Shown: positions 12,790 to 24,479 of the stretch, piece by piece
How positions within the stretch are numbered: position 1 is the first letter of the stretch
Layout of the letters: the number at the start of each line of letters is the position of its first letter
Assembly (NCBI RefSeq): GCF_024323335.1
Contig: NC_066584.1
Span: 418,167,819 to 418,231,818 of the forward strand
Source of the DNA: Lathyrus oleraceus
Lineage: Eukaryota > Streptophyta > Magnoliopsida > Fabales > Fabaceae
Direction of reading: 5' to 3'
DNA: 64,000 nucleotides
Notes under the pieces: model-generated
What the model saw: only the letters and a program-made list of their open reading frames with translations
The model's database searches: none
Told to the model about the DNA's origin: nothing
Position numbers and translations under genes: made by a program

Positions 12790-14940
12790 TGTCATACGGT
12801 GAACTGGACTTTATCGGATTTGTAATCGCAATGTCGCGGTTAGCAAGAGTCGCCACCGACTTTTCTTTTATCCCATAAGGAAAGGCGGAAAAGAACAGGA
12901 AAGACCTTAATTTTAAATTCTTAGGTTCGGGAGGTACTTTATACAAAGGGAAGGTATTAGCACCCTTTGTATCCATGGTTATCCATGGGCTCTTAATTGC
13001 TCAATCATTTATGTTTTCGAGTTTGAAAAAGGTGGTTGAGAAATGTGTGAAAAGTGTTTTGCAAACGAGAATTTAACTTTGTAATGATCCTTGCATGAAT
13101 GTATACAAAGTGGTTATCTCGTATAGTTTTTTGAAAGTAGTTTAGAAAAATAGAACTCGGCAATGATCCTAGTACGGATGTATGCTAAGTGGTGATTTTC
13201 CAAAGAAGATGTTTGAAAGGTGTGAGGTGTGAAAAGTATTTTTTTTTTTAGGTTACGAATGAGCAATTAAGGTTATACCTGTCCGAGGTCTTTCCGGGCA
13301 TTTCCTATCCTTATGAGGGTAAAACTGTCCTTACTATTGAGAAGTAAGTAGTTTTATCCTTGGGATGTCAAAGGGTCATCGTAGGGTCATCGATAGGTCA
13401 TCGAAGGCAACAGTTGTGAGGATACCTTAGCATTCGAAGGGACTATCATCATTTAACCGTAGGCTACACCGAAGGGTCATCGAGGGACAAAATCGTAATT
13501 TCGAAGGCAACGTCCGAGGGACTATGATGATTTAACCGAAGGGTCTTTGCTAAGTGTATCCCCACGTTCGCGGGACATGACCGTATTACGTAATCGTGGG
13601 ATAATAAAGAGAGGTCCGATGTTATTTATTTAAAGTCCGGATTTTAACAATTAATTAAATAGCCGTAATCAGTTAGGTAATTAGGTCCACAGGAAATCAA
13701 TGAAATCAATACATTAAAAATCAAGCTTGGTGATTCAAGATGAATCTCCATATTAAACTTAGGTCATCCAAAAACCATCTCCTCAAGAATGTCCACACCT
13801 AAAGCGACATGCCTAGCCGGTTATTTCTTTGGAAGTATGCTAGCCTTTACATCATGCAACACACGGATTAGAGCATTGAGGCAAAATACAATTGGAAATT
13901 GCCCCATAAATAAATATAACAATCAGGAAGTTAAGCCAAATAATACAGAATCATGATTAGATAAACATAAAATGGGCAACAAAGAGACAAAGCAGCCCCT
14001 GTCCCGTTCGCCTCTGCTTCGCCTAGCGAAGGACCAGCGAAGGCTCGCTGCAGGCTCGCCTGGCGATGAGCTAGCGAGCGGCCACGGGTTTGAAGTTTGA
14101 GAACAGTATGACCTCAACCTGCGGCATGGCTTATGGCATTCAATACATAATTATACGGTTCAGCATTCACAATATTCAGGCACACTTAAATTCACATGCA
14201 AAACTTCGAATATATTTATGAGTTCAATTATAGTATCGCATGCAAGTTAAGAACATGAAGTGGTACCACATGCCAAATGAGAACACAAAGCGGTATCACA
14301 TGCAGATTAAGAACCTAAAGAGGTACCACATGCAAAATAAGAACTTAAAGTGATAATCACATGCAAATTAAGAAAATAACGCGATAATAGTGATGCAAAC
14401 CTGTTGGCGATCGAATTGCAACCTTGAATTGGCGAGCCGGATCGGGTTAGGCGGCGGTAGCTTCGGAGCGGGGCGCGGCCTTCAGGGTTTCTTCACTCGG
14501 AATTTTCTAAAGTAGCCTCAGGGTTTCCGTGCCAGGGTTTCCGTCCGTCTTCCTCTGTTTTTCGTCCGTCTGTGTGTGTTCTTTTTCGTGGCAGAAGAGC
14601 AGGTATTTATAGTAGTGGTAGCAGTGACCTAATGGGCTTAAAATGAGGTCCAAAAATTCAAATTCTCGCAAGCTTCGCTAGGCGAAGGAATTGCTCGCCT
14701 AGCGAGCAAGCTAGGTTTGGGCTTTTTCTGGACCTGATGCTTCGCTGGGCGAGTGGCATGCTGAGATATTCGCTAGGCGAAGGAATTGCTCGCCTAGCGA
14801 GCAAGCTTTTTTGGGCCACTTTGGATTAGGCCTGTTGTGAGCTGGGCTTTTGTCCATTTAATATCAGTGCCTTGCAGATCAAGTCAGAGGGTCTTGGAAA
14901 ATGCTTTGTAATATCAACGGGCAAATTTTGGGGTATGACA
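12790..14940 (-). repeat. 3' LTR of the Ogre/Tat element
   Basis: 2151 bp, nearly identical to 26492-28644. By-eye differences from the other LTR are in a T-run near 13239 (11 versus 13 T) and at six single sites (near 13291, 13948, 13978, 13998, 14028 and 14842). It contains several short inverted repeats of the type TTCGC-TAG-GCGAA and CTCGC-CTA-GCGAG (about 13999-14075, 14673-14710, 14770-14810). Read in the element's direction it has the conserved GGTGCTAATACCTTCCC block. Confidence 0.95.
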
Positions 14941-14953
14941 GCTGCCCCTGTTC
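14941..14953 (-). other. Polypurine tract next to the 3' LTR
   Basis: Minus strand reads AACAGGGGCAGC directly before the LTR start TGTCATAC. The same sequence lies in the same place in the second element (62826-62838). It is the expected plus-strand primer for reverse transcription. Confidence 0.75.
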
Positions 14954-15401
14954 AATATTCTTGCACCGAGAGAGTTAGAATGGCGAGTATGTCGTTCGTG
15001 GTTTGGAGGTGAAAGATTATTGAACACTAGAATGCCCCAAAAATTTGCGCTTATCCATTAGTCTTGATGGAGATGGGCTTAAAGATGCCATCCAGGAGGT
15101 TCGATGACGAGATTTTCCAGATTGTGTCGTACGTTAGACGATGTCTGAAGACATGGATGTCATACCGGGTCATACGCTAGACCGTATAGTGAATCATCCA
15201 TCATGCTGTTGATTTCGCCGGGGAGTCAGAGTATGCTATATACTGCTGGGGATAAGGGATCAGAATGGATCGTATACTGGACCATATCCGAGCACCGGAG
15301 TGAGCCGTTCGTTAGGCGGATGACTTTGCTGGGGGATGAAAGATCAGAACGGATCGTACACTAGATCGTCCGTTAGGCTGAATCTGCTTGAAGGGGAAGT
15401 A

Positions 15402-16033
15402 ATCATATACCAGACTACCATTCAGGAATGTACCTGTCTGAAGGTAGCACCTGAGCAAGGGAGTAGCCGTATACCAGACTACCATTCAGGAATGTACCTG
15501 TCCGAAGGTAGCACCTGAGCAAGGGAGTAGCCGTATACTAGACTACCATTCAGGAATGTACCTGTCCGAAGGTAGCACCTGGGCAAGGGAGTAGCCGTAT
15601 ACCAGACTACCATTCAGGAATGTACCTGTCCGAAGGTAGCACCTGAGCAAGGGAGTAGCCGTATACCAGACTACCATTCAGGAATGTACCTGTCCGAAGG
15701 TAGCACCTGAGCAAGGGAGTAGCCGTATACCAGACTACCATTCAGGAATGTACCTGTCCGAAGGTAGCACCTGAGCAAGGGAGTAGCCGTATACCAGACT
15801 ACCATTCAGGAATGTACCTGTCCGAAGGTAGCACCTGAGCAAGGGAGTAGCCGTATACCAGACTACCATTCAGGAATGTACCTGTCCGAAGGTAGCACCT
15901 GAGCAAGGGAGTAGCCGTATACCAGACTACCATTCAGGAATGTACCTGTCCGAAGGTAGCACCTGAGCAAGGGAGTAGCCGTATACCAAACTACCATTCA
16001 GGAATGTACCTGTCCGAAGGTAGCACCTGAGGG
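15402..16033. repeat. Tandem array in the element's 3' UTR: ten copies of a 64-bp unit
   Basis: The motif TTCAGGAATGTACCTGTC recurs at 15421, 15485, 15549, 15613, 15677, 15741, 15805, 15869, 15933 and 15997, exactly 64 bases apart, with only scattered substitutions. Both flanks (15120-15400, 16034-16400) hold looser versions of the same CGTACGCTAGAC-type motif. 3' UTR arrays of Tat/Ogre elements are a described source of satellite DNA in legumes. Confidence 0.97.
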
Positions 16034-17522
16034 GATGAAGGTTTAACTTGGTCGTACATTAAACCTTACTTGAATTGTTGAAGATCAGAGTGGATCGTAC
16101 GTTAGATCGTATCTGAGTTGTTGAAGGTCAGATGTTGAGCTGAATCAGGATGAACCGTACGCTAGGCTATATCTGATAGTATTTGTGTATGCTGTATTTG
16201 CAATGAATATCTGGGATGGGCTTATAGATGCCATCGTTAGGAGGATGTCTGAATGAATGTTGACATGGAGTATATCTGAAAGATGTATCTGAAGAAAAAA
16301 AAGTAGTCGTACGCTGGACTACATCTCGGAATGTACCGTACGCTAGGCAGTATCTGAGGGATATAGTTAAATCTTGAGCGTAATTGATAAAGATGTCCAT
16401 CTGAATGGACCTTTGTTTTGACTGTGTCAGGAGGATAATTGACCTGAAAAATAAAGTTAGCTTCATGCCATGTCATGATGCATGAGATGCAAATGTTGTA
16501 TGCATGCGAAATGATGTAATGAATGAATTATGCGTCTGAAATAAATGCGAACATTGTATGCATGTATATGTTATGAAATGATGTAATGTATATGATGCGG
16601 AATGAACATTGTATGTAGGTATGTGATGTGAAGTGATGTAATGAATGCACTATGTGTCTGAAACGTTCTTCCAGGGGACTCTACTGGGGAAATAAATCTC
16701 AGTCTGCTGGTCGGAGATAGTTATAGGGAAGACCCTCCCTTAACTGGGGGATTTGACTTCTGTCTGATGGTAGAAACACTTGACAGAGCCTGGCTGGGGA
16801 CAGAAAAGATGACCCATTTGTCTAGTAATGCCACTCTTTTCTGGGAAATAATTGACGTTGCCGGGGAATAGGATTAGCAACGGATTCATTGGAAAGCAGG
16901 GTTAGACCTTTTCCTTGATCCTGAAGTCTCGTAGTAATTGCAATTTCCATTTTAGGCATATATTTTTGATAAACATTGATCATGTTCAAATGCACATATC
17001 AATTCAACTTAAATCAATGGACGTTTACGCAAACAAAACAGAGAAATAAAACCACAACATTTTTCGAAATGAAATTGCATTGATTCTGAAAGAGGGCCTA
17101 TAAATAGGCAAGTGAGTACAAGGAGACAGAAATCCTAGTAAGAGGAAATTGTCAAGAAAGCAAAGAGAAAACTATGCAGAAAAAGTCCTATTGATTTTAA
17201 TTCCACTACTGTCATCATGTCTTCAAGCATCTCATCTTCTGTTGTCGGATAGAGGTGATTGGCTTGTTCAGTCCCTTGAACTTGGTTGAAGCTGACAGAG
17301 AACGGGACATAGTCATACGCTTGAATCCCTAATTTTTGCCTGGACCGCCTTTTCAGGTTTTCAGTCCACCAGGATACCCGTTTTTGCCCAAGCCGCCTTT
17401 TCAAGTTTTCGACTTGCCGGGTGTACATTTTTATATGTTTATCCCTAATTTTTGCCCGAACCCTTTTGGTTCGCCGGGATGCCCTTACTTTTGCCTAGGT
17501 ACGTCGACCTAGCGGGTCTCTG
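16034..17522 (-). other. Remainder of the element's 3' untranslated region
   Basis: No ORF continues the polyprotein. On the minus strand just after the pol stop, three related blocks carry CGGCAAGTCGAAAACTTG-, GGACTGAAAACCTGAAAAGG- and GGCAAAAATTAGGG-like phrases (about 17330-17500), a known hallmark of Ogre/Tat 3' UTRs. Nearer the LTR are degenerate repeats. Confidence 0.6.
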
Positions 17523-20500
17523 TTATGCGTAGTATTTTTTAACTATGTCCGCGTTCACAGGATGCGGGAAGTCTTCGCCATCCATTGTAGCAAGCATCAT
17601 GGCTCCACCAGAGAATACCTTCTTAACCACAAATGGCCCTTCGTATGTGGGAGTCCACTTGCCTCTGGGATCCCCTTGTGGTAGAATGATACGCTTGATT
17701 ACCAAGTCACCAACTTGATACACCTGTCTCTTGACTCTTTTGTTAAATGCCTGGGTCATGCGCTTCTGATATATCTGCCCGTGACAAACAGCCGCAAGTC
17801 TCTTCTCATCAATCAAGTTTATCTGATCGAGTCGAGTCTGAATCCATTCATCTTCATCTAAGCCCGCCTCTTTCATGATTCTTAGAGAGGGAATCTGAAC
17901 TTCCACCGGTAAAACGGCCTCCGTTCCGTAGACTAAAGAGAAAGGAGTTGCCCCCGTCGAAGTGCGTACTGAAGTGCGATAACCATGGAGAGCAAATGGT
18001 AACATCTCGTGCCAGTCTTTGTACGTTACTGTCATCTTTTGTATGATCTTCTTAATGTTCTTATTAGCAGCCTCCACGGTGCCATTCATCTTTGGCCGGT
18101 ACGGAGAAGAGTTATGGTGCTTAATTTTGAACTGCGTGCAGAGTTCAGTAATCATCTTGTTGTTCAAATTAGTACCATTGTCAGTGATAATCCTTTCAGG
18201 GATGCCGTATCAACAAATAAGGCTATTCTTGACGAACCGTGCCACCACATTCTTGGTGACAGAAGCGAATGAGGCTGCCTCTACCCACTTGGTGAAGTAA
18301 TCAATAGCGACGAGAATGAAGCGATGTCCATTAGAAGTCGTAGGTTTAATCTCCCCGATCATATCGATGCCCCACATTGCAAAGGGCCAAGGAGCTGTCA
18401 ACACGTTCAATGGAGCAGGAGGCACATGGACTTTGTCCGCATGGATCTGACACTTGTGACAGGTTCTGGAGTGATGGTGGCAATCAGCTTCCATGGTAGA
18501 CCAATAATACCCCGACCTAAGAATCTTCTTGGCCATTGTATGTCCATTAGAATGAGTCCCAAAAATACCGTCATGCATGTCTTCCATAATCTTTTCCGCT
18601 TCCTTTTTATCCACACAGCGAAGCAGAGTCAAGTCATGATTACGTTTGTATAACACTCCATTACTCAGAAAGAATTTAGCGGAGAACTTCCTCAGGAATT
18701 TTCTGTCATTGATGGATGCCCCTTCAGGGTATTCCTGAACTTCTAAGTATCTTTTTACGTCGTGGAACCAAGGTTTTTCCCGTACTCCCTCAGTGTTAAG
18801 TTCATAACAGTATGCCGGTTCATCTAGTCGCTCAATGGTAATCCTGGGAGCTTCACCGTCCCATCTGACTCTGAACATAGATGACATGGTAGCTAATGCG
18901 TCTGCCAACTGATTCTCTTCTCGTGGAATATGTTCAAATGTAATCTCTTCAAAGTATGGAAGTAATGTCATTACCTGCTCTCGATAAGGGATGAGATTTG
19001 GATGTTTAGTATCCCATTCTCCTTTGATCTGACTGATTACCAAGGCCGAATCTCCGTACACACTCAAAAACTTGATTCGCCAATCTATAGCAGCTTTGAG
19101 TCCAAAAATACATGCTTCATACTCAGCCATATTATTGGTACAATGAAAACATAGTCTAGCTGTGAAAGGCGTATGGTAACCCTCGGGAGAAATGAGTACA
19201 ACCCCAACACCATGGCCCAATGCATTAGAAGATCCATCAAAGACCATAGTCCATCGGGATCCCCATTCGGATCCCTCATCTGGTTTAGGTTTTTCGTAAT
19301 CCGTAACAAGCATGACATCCTCATCTGGGAACTCAAAATTCATAGATTGGTAATCATCCACCGCTTGATGAGCCAAATGATCAGCCAGCACGCTTCCTTT
19401 GATTGCTTTCTGGGTAGTATACTGGATGTCGTACTCTGTTAAGATCATCTGCCATCTCGCTATTCTTCCGGAGAGGGCAGGCTTCTCGAACATGTATTTG
19501 ATGGGATCCATCCTAGAAATCAACAAAGTGGTATGATTCAACATATACTGTCTTAGTCGGCGAGCAGCCCAGGCCAAAGCACAGCAAGTTCTCTCGAGCA
19601 GTGAGTATCTTGTTTCACAGTCGGTAAACTTTTTGCTCAGGTAGTATATGGCATGCTCTTTTCGACCAGACTCGTCATGTTGCCCCAATACGCACCCCAT
19701 TGAATTTTCTAACACGGTCAAGTACATGATTAGGGGTCTTCCTTCGACTGGTGGTATCAGAATTGGAGGTTCCTGGAGATATTTCTTGATTTTGTCAAAG
19801 GCTTCTTGGCATTCGTCATTCCATATCATCTCTTGATTCTTCCTCAGTAATTTGAAGATGGGTTTGCAAGTGGCGGTCAAGTGGGAGATAAATCGGGCAA
19901 TGTAGTTCAAGCGTCCCAAGAAACCTCTGACCTCCTTCTCCGTACGGGGAACTGGCATTTCTTGAATAGCTCTTACTTTAGCTGGGTCAACCTCAATTCC
20001 TTTACCACTGACAATAAAGCCCAAGAGTTTACCGGATCTTACCCCAAAGGTGCATTTGTTCGGATTCAATCTCAACTTGTACTTCTTCAACCTCTCGAAC
20101 AGTTTGTATAAATGATCGAGATGTTCCTCTTCAGTATGAGATCTGGCTATCACGTCATCCACATATACTTCTATCTCATGATGAATCATGTCATGGAACA
20201 AAACCACCATAGCACGCTGGTACGTTGCCCCGGCGTTCTTTAGACCGAACGGCATTACTTTGTAACAGAAAGTGCCCCATTGCGTCACAAACGTAGTTTT
20301 CTCCATGTCCTCAGGTGCCATCTTAATCTGATTATAACCCGAGAATCCATCCATGAATGAGAATACTTTGTGTTGAGCGGTGTTATCTACCAGAACATCA
20401 ATGTGCGGGAGTGGAAAGTCATCTTTGGGACTCGCTTTATTCAAATCTCTGTAATCTACGCACATTCGCACCTTACCATCCTTCTTTGGCACTGGCACCA

Positions 20501-21092
20501 CATTAGCAACCCATTGAGGATAAGAAGTAACGGCTAGGAAACCGGCATTGAATTGTTTCATAACCTCGGCTTTGATTTTCTCAGACATTTCAGGACGCAT
20601 GCGGCGAACCTTTTGCTTGACGGGACGACAGTCTTCCTTCATGGGCAGACGATGCACTACTACGTCAGTATCCAATTCGGGCATGTCTTCATAAGACCAG
20701 GCGAAAACCTCTACATAGTCATGTAACATCCGAATCAATCTTTCTTTGACACTGTTTTCCAATCCTGCTCCTATTCTAACTTCTTTTCTTTCCACTTCAG
20801 TACCTAGATTTACGACTTCGAGTGACTCTTCATGCGGCTGTATAGTCCTTTCCTCTTGCAGTAATAGTCTGGCAAGCTCTCCAGGGACTTCACAATCTTC
20901 CTCACTTCCATCTTCGGCTTGGTAGATCGGATTTTCAAAGTCATAATGAACAGTAGCGGAATTATTGTCAATAGGATCCAGAGTGGATACGGATCTGCGA
21001 TTTGTGACGTGAGTGTGTGTAAGAATGCATAGCTTGTTTGAAAGACGACAGGAAAAATAAAGAGCGCAATATTTGAATGCGAAAAAGTCCAT
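17523..21092 (-). pseudogene. pol: Ogre/Tat pol: RT, RNase H, second (archaeal-type) RNase H, integrase; one in-frame stop
   Basis: A single frame of 1190 codons, open except for TGA at 18210-18212. In order: RT with FPLPHIDVLVDN, GFSGYNQIKMAPED and the catalytic YVDD (about 20153-20165); Ty3-type RNase H (YLSKKFTDCETRYS, LLERTCCALAWA); a second RNase H with FDGSSN, NNMAEYEACIFGL and YGDSALVI, which marks the Tat lineage; integrase with an H-H-C-C zinc site (THSNGH...CHKCQIH), catalytic D (GIDMIGE), D (TDNGTN) and E (NGTVEAANKNI); and a C-terminal domain ending VNADIVKKYYA. No chromodomain is present. The stop lies between KNSLIC and YGIPE and is most simply a CGA-to-TGA change. If translated as is, integrase would lose its second and third catalytic residues, so the copy should not be able to integrate unaided. 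The frame has no good start and is probably joined by splicing to gag-protease. Confidence 0.92.
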
Positions 21093-21230
21093 TGATTTAT
21101 TGAATATGAATATGCTTATGAAATGACAAAACCCTTAACAAATTAGCTATTGTGCCCCGGGCGTAGACACAATGCTTTAAGAAGTTCAATTGAAAAATTA
21201 AAATTTGCAATACTAAATGGATAATAACAA
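21093..21230 (-). other. Probable spliced intron region between protease and RT
   Basis: Gag-protease ends at 21231 and the pol frame opens at 21092, with no overlap or shift signal. Ogre elements are known to carry an intron here. On the minus strand a plausible acceptor (ACAAATCGCAG, ending about 20997) lies inside the open start of the pol frame, and GT donors exist near 21234-21245 (e.g. GGA|GTAATT). The exact splice sites are inferred, not shown. Confidence 0.5.
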
Positions 21231-24200
21231 TTACTCCTGACTAAAGGAGATCGGGATAGTGTCTTCAGCCCTCCAATTATTGAGTCCGTCGCCAATTGTT
21301 GGGTAGATCCAGCTATCCAGGTCGCAATCACTGTCAGCATCCTCTACAGCATTGATTTGATCTTTGACCATCTTTTCAGAGCTAAATCCCAGACCAGATT
21401 TATCAGACTTGTAGGGTATGTTGATCAGTCGACCCCAGCCAGTACAGCCACCATCTTCAACCACAGCTTGAGCGTCCTTCAGGGAAACCATAGCAGGAGA
21501 AGCTCGAATAACCTCAGGCACAAGGGGAGTCGGCTTAAGGACAGGATTGGGCGGAGGAACCACTTCAAATGACTGAGACGGAGTCTCGAAGAATTCACCA
21601 TCCATCTCGACATATCTGAAGGTATGCACACTACTGACAATGTATTCTTCTTCCCCACACACAGTGACAATCTTTCCCTCTATTGGATATCTCAGCTTTT
21701 GATGGAGAGACGAAGCTACAGCACCTGCCCCATGAATCCAGGGGCGTCCCAGCAAGCAGGAATAGGCGGGGCGAATGTTCATTACATGAAAGGTAGTGTT
21801 GAAGACTTGAGGTCCTATCTTGATAGGGAGAACAACTTCACCGTGGACAACACTCTTTGCACCATCGTAAGCACGCACCACAATGTCACTAGGCTTCAAT
21901 TCAATGCCTTTACAGTCAAGTTTATCGAGCACGACTTTCGGTAGCACATTCAAGGAAGAGCCATTATCGATCAACACATGAGCCAAAGTGATTCCCTTAC
22001 AATCAATAGAAATATGCAGGGCCTTATTGTGGTTCTTTCCTGCTGGTGTCAGGTCAGCATTGGAAAAACCTAGGCCGTCGTCAACAGTCAGGTTAGCAAC
22101 ATAGTTTTCGAACTGATCGACGGAGGTCTCTTGAGGTACATGAGCAGTCTTCAAGAATCTTATCAAGGCATGGGCATGAGATTCAGAGGATAACAACAAG
22201 GACAACATCGAGATTTTAGACGGGGTATGCCCCAACTGTTCTACCACATCAAAATCACTCTTGCGGATGATTTTCAGCACTTCTTCCATTTCTCGTTTGG
22301 CAACGTCTTCAGTAGTAGCTTCGATCGGTGTCTCTGACTGAGAAGGGTTGACTGGTTCCTTTCCTCGGTTTTCGGGAACCGGAGGTGAGATCTCTGGAGA
22401 GAAGATCCTTCCGCTTCGAGTAACTTTACTAGTCCCAACAATGTCATTAGGATTAGCAGGATCACCAACTTGCTTTACGCCATGGACATAAACATCACCT
22501 CCATAATTCCACGGAATAGCTTTGCTTGAGGAATACGGGATCGGGCCAGGTGCAGTAATGATCAGGGGAGCTACTCTGGGCTCAGCAATAATCTTCACAG
22601 GTATTCTGGGAGCAGTAATCTTCACTGGAACCTTGGACCTTGCAATCACAGATACTTCTTCAACAGGGTTTTCCGTCTTAGAAACCCTTTCAAAGAGAAT
22701 TGTACGATCGTCCATCAGCTGTTGAATACCATTCCTCAACTTCAGACAGTCCTCGGGCCGGAGTATGCAGAGATTGCAATCTTCAGTACAACCTGGAAAT
22801 AAACCAGCTCGCAATAAATTCCTCTTTATGATCGGGAGAGGAGATGTTAAGTCTGCTATAGTAGTGATGAGAGAATCGTCATCGAGAGCACTAACAGCCT
22901 TGTCATGATTAGGCATAGGAGCAGTGATGACATTAGGAGTCTCCGGAGGCTCGAACTCAATTTCCCCGGCGTCGATCATGTCCTGAATTTTATTCTTTAA
23001 CAGCCAACAATCGTTTGTATCATGCCCGGGGCTATCGGAGTGATATGCACACCTGGCATTGGGATTATAACGAGGCGAAGCAGTGTTGACATTTGCAGGA
23101 GGACCTCTGAGAGTGATTAAATTTACCTTCAGCATGCTTTGCAGTGCTTGTGCTAAAGTCATATTGAGCTTGGTAAACTGCCTTCTTGGTCTGTCTTGTC
23201 TTTGCTGGAAGTTTTGAGCTGGCGGGGCTGCGATCGTCACTGCTCCAACGGCATGGTCACCATTTTTCTTATTATGATTCTTTTGACCATACACAGCATT
23301 CGATTCATTCTTCCCATGGTAGGACTTTTTACCGCTTGTAGAAGTAGCTGCCTGTAACTTTCCACTTCGAATGCCGCTCTCCACCCGTTCACCTGTCAGT
23401 ATAAGTTCAGTGAAACCTGATGAAGAACTCCCCAGTAGGTGGCTGTAGAATGGGCCAGTCAGGGTACCCATGAACAGGTCTACTAATTCTCGGTCAGTCA
23501 TAGGGAGTTTGGCCCTGCCGGCCAAATCTCTCCATTTCTGGGCATACTCTTTGAAACTTTCTTTAGATCCCATAGCCATATTCTGCAACTGTAGCCGAGT
23601 AGGTGCTAATTCAGAATTGTACTGGTACTGCTTATAGAAAGCCGTTGCTAAATCAGTCCAGGTGCGGATGTCAGAGCTCTCGAGCTGATAATACCATTCC
23701 AACTGAGTGCCAGACAGGCTCTCTTGGAAGAAATGAATCCATAGTTTCTTATCAGTGGTATGCGGCTGGATCTTTCTCACATAAGCCCTTAGATGCATCT
23801 GAGGACAAGATGCACCATCGTACTTAGTGAAAGTGGGGATTTTGAATTTGCGAGGAATGGTCACATCGGAGACCAGACCCAAACTTTCGAAATCCAGACC
23901 AGGTGTCTTCTGACCCTCCATGGCTAGCATGCGTTCTTCCAGCAGTTTGTACTTATCATCTCTTGGAGAGTACTGTTCATTTTCATACTCTTCATCCTCA
24001 TCCTCAGGGTTAGAGAAATCAGCATTCTCCTCCTCTGAATCATTTTCCGCCCCCTCTTCTGGACCATTCGGGATTCCAAATTTGATTCCCGTAGCCTGTC
24101 CTTTACGCCTTCTGCCCGGGTTAATGAAGCTCACAGCTTTCTTGTCCTTCTTCTTTTCGGCCAAAAGAGCCTTCAGTTCCTCCTGCCCCTTGGATAAGCT

Positions 24201-24266
24201 CAGCATCATCTCCTTGAATTGAGCATTCTGAGTCTGGAGATCTTTGACAGTCTGTTCGAGATCCAT
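21231..24266 (-). CDS. gag-pro: Ogre/Tat gag-protease polyprotein, 1011 aa, intact
   Basis: Capsid protein and aspartic protease of the element. The N-terminus (1-60) looks coiled-coil (MDLEQTVKDLQTQNAQ). A Retrotrans-gag domain lies at about 160-275 (LEWYYQLESSDIRTW, FKEYAQKWRDLAGRAKLP). A zinc-knuckle-like motif, CAYHSDSPGHDTNDCW, lies near 415-430. The protease active site is DNGSS at about 767-771 (near 21954-21968), followed by LLGRPWIHGAGAV. Close to the C-terminus is a glycine motif (GWGRLINIP...KSGLGFSSEK, about 935-955) resembling a degenerate G-patch. The start is the first Met, 3.0 kb of uninterrupted frame. It lies between ORF1 upstream and pol downstream. Confidence 0.92.
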   Translation of the reverse strand: MDLEQTVKDLQTQNAQFKEMMLSLSKGQEELKALLAEKKKDKKAVSFINPGRRRKGQATGIKFGIPNGPEEGAENDSEEENADFSNPEDEDEEYENEQYSPRDDKYKLLEERMLAMEGQKTPGLDFESLGLVSDVTIPRKFKIPTFTKYDGASCPQMHLRAYVRKIQPHTTDKKLWIHFFQESLSGTQLEWYYQLESSDIRTWTDLATAFYKQYQYNSELAPTRLQLQNMAMGSKESFKEYAQKWRDLAGRAKLPMTDRELVDLFMGTLTGPFYSHLLGSSSSGFTELILTGERVESGIRSGKLQAATSTSGKKSYHGKNESNAVYGQKNHNKKNGDHAVGAVTIAAPPAQNFQQRQDRPRRQFTKLNMTLAQALQSMLKVNLITLRGPPANVNTASPRYNPNARCAYHSDSPGHDTNDCWLLKNKIQDMIDAGEIEFEPPETPNVITAPMPNHDKAVSALDDDSLITTIADLTSPLPIIKRNLLRAGLFPGCTEDCNLCILRPEDCLKLRNGIQQLMDDRTILFERVSKTENPVEEVSVIARSKVPVKITAPRIPVKIIAEPRVAPLIITAPGPIPYSSSKAIPWNYGGDVYVHGVKQVGDPANPNDIVGTSKVTRSGRIFSPEISPPVPENRGKEPVNPSQSETPIEATTEDVAKREMEEVLKIIRKSDFDVVEQLGHTPSKISMLSLLLSSESHAHALIRFLKTAHVPQETSVDQFENYVANLTVDDGLGFSNADLTPAGKNHNKALHISIDCKGITLAHVLIDNGSSLNVLPKVVLDKLDCKGIELKPSDIVVRAYDGAKSVVHGEVVLPIKIGPQVFNTTFHVMNIRPAYSCLLGRPWIHGAGAVASSLHQKLRYPIEGKIVTVCGEEEYIVSSVHTFRYVEMDGEFFETPSQSFEVVPPPNPVLKPTPLVPEVIRASPAMVSLKDAQAVVEDGGCTGWGRLINIPYKSDKSGLGFSSEKMVKDQINAVEDADSDCDLDSWIYPTIGDGLNNWRAEDTIPISFSQE

Positions 24267-24479
24267 TTTTCTGTTTAAGAGGCAGACCGTGAGAATATGG
24301 TCCTTTGGAATACCTGTTATGCAATGTTATGTTATGCGATGCAATGCATGAAATGTTTTCAAGGACTTTTGGAATTTAACTTTGCGTAAATCACCAACAA
24401 GGGAGAAATATTTATTGCTAAATTTTTTTGTTGATCAATGTTCATTACAAAAGGAATAATAATAAAATACAATGAAAGC
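24267..24479 (-). other. Short untranslated gap between ORF1 and gag
   Basis: 213 bases between the ORF1 stop and the gag start, with ATG-like 'ATGCAATGCATG' repeats near 24325-24350. No coding signal was seen. Confidence 0.4.

Noticed and set aside
12728..12976. Minus-strand ORF spanning the RPA exon and the LTR start (also near 26466-26678)
   Set aside because: It lies across the LTR boundary; the part inside the LTR is repeated in the other LTR and has no family match.
15336..15518. ORF of 60 codons in the 64-bp array
   Set aside because: 64 is not a multiple of three, so the frame shifts in each unit; no repeat protein is encoded.
15120..16400. Repeat array as a possible CRISPR
   Set aside because: Units are directly adjacent without unique spacers, and the context is a plant retrotransposon.
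23920..24222. Ser-rich plus-strand ORF of 100 codons
   Set aside because: Antisense shadow of the acidic stretch of gag-protease.
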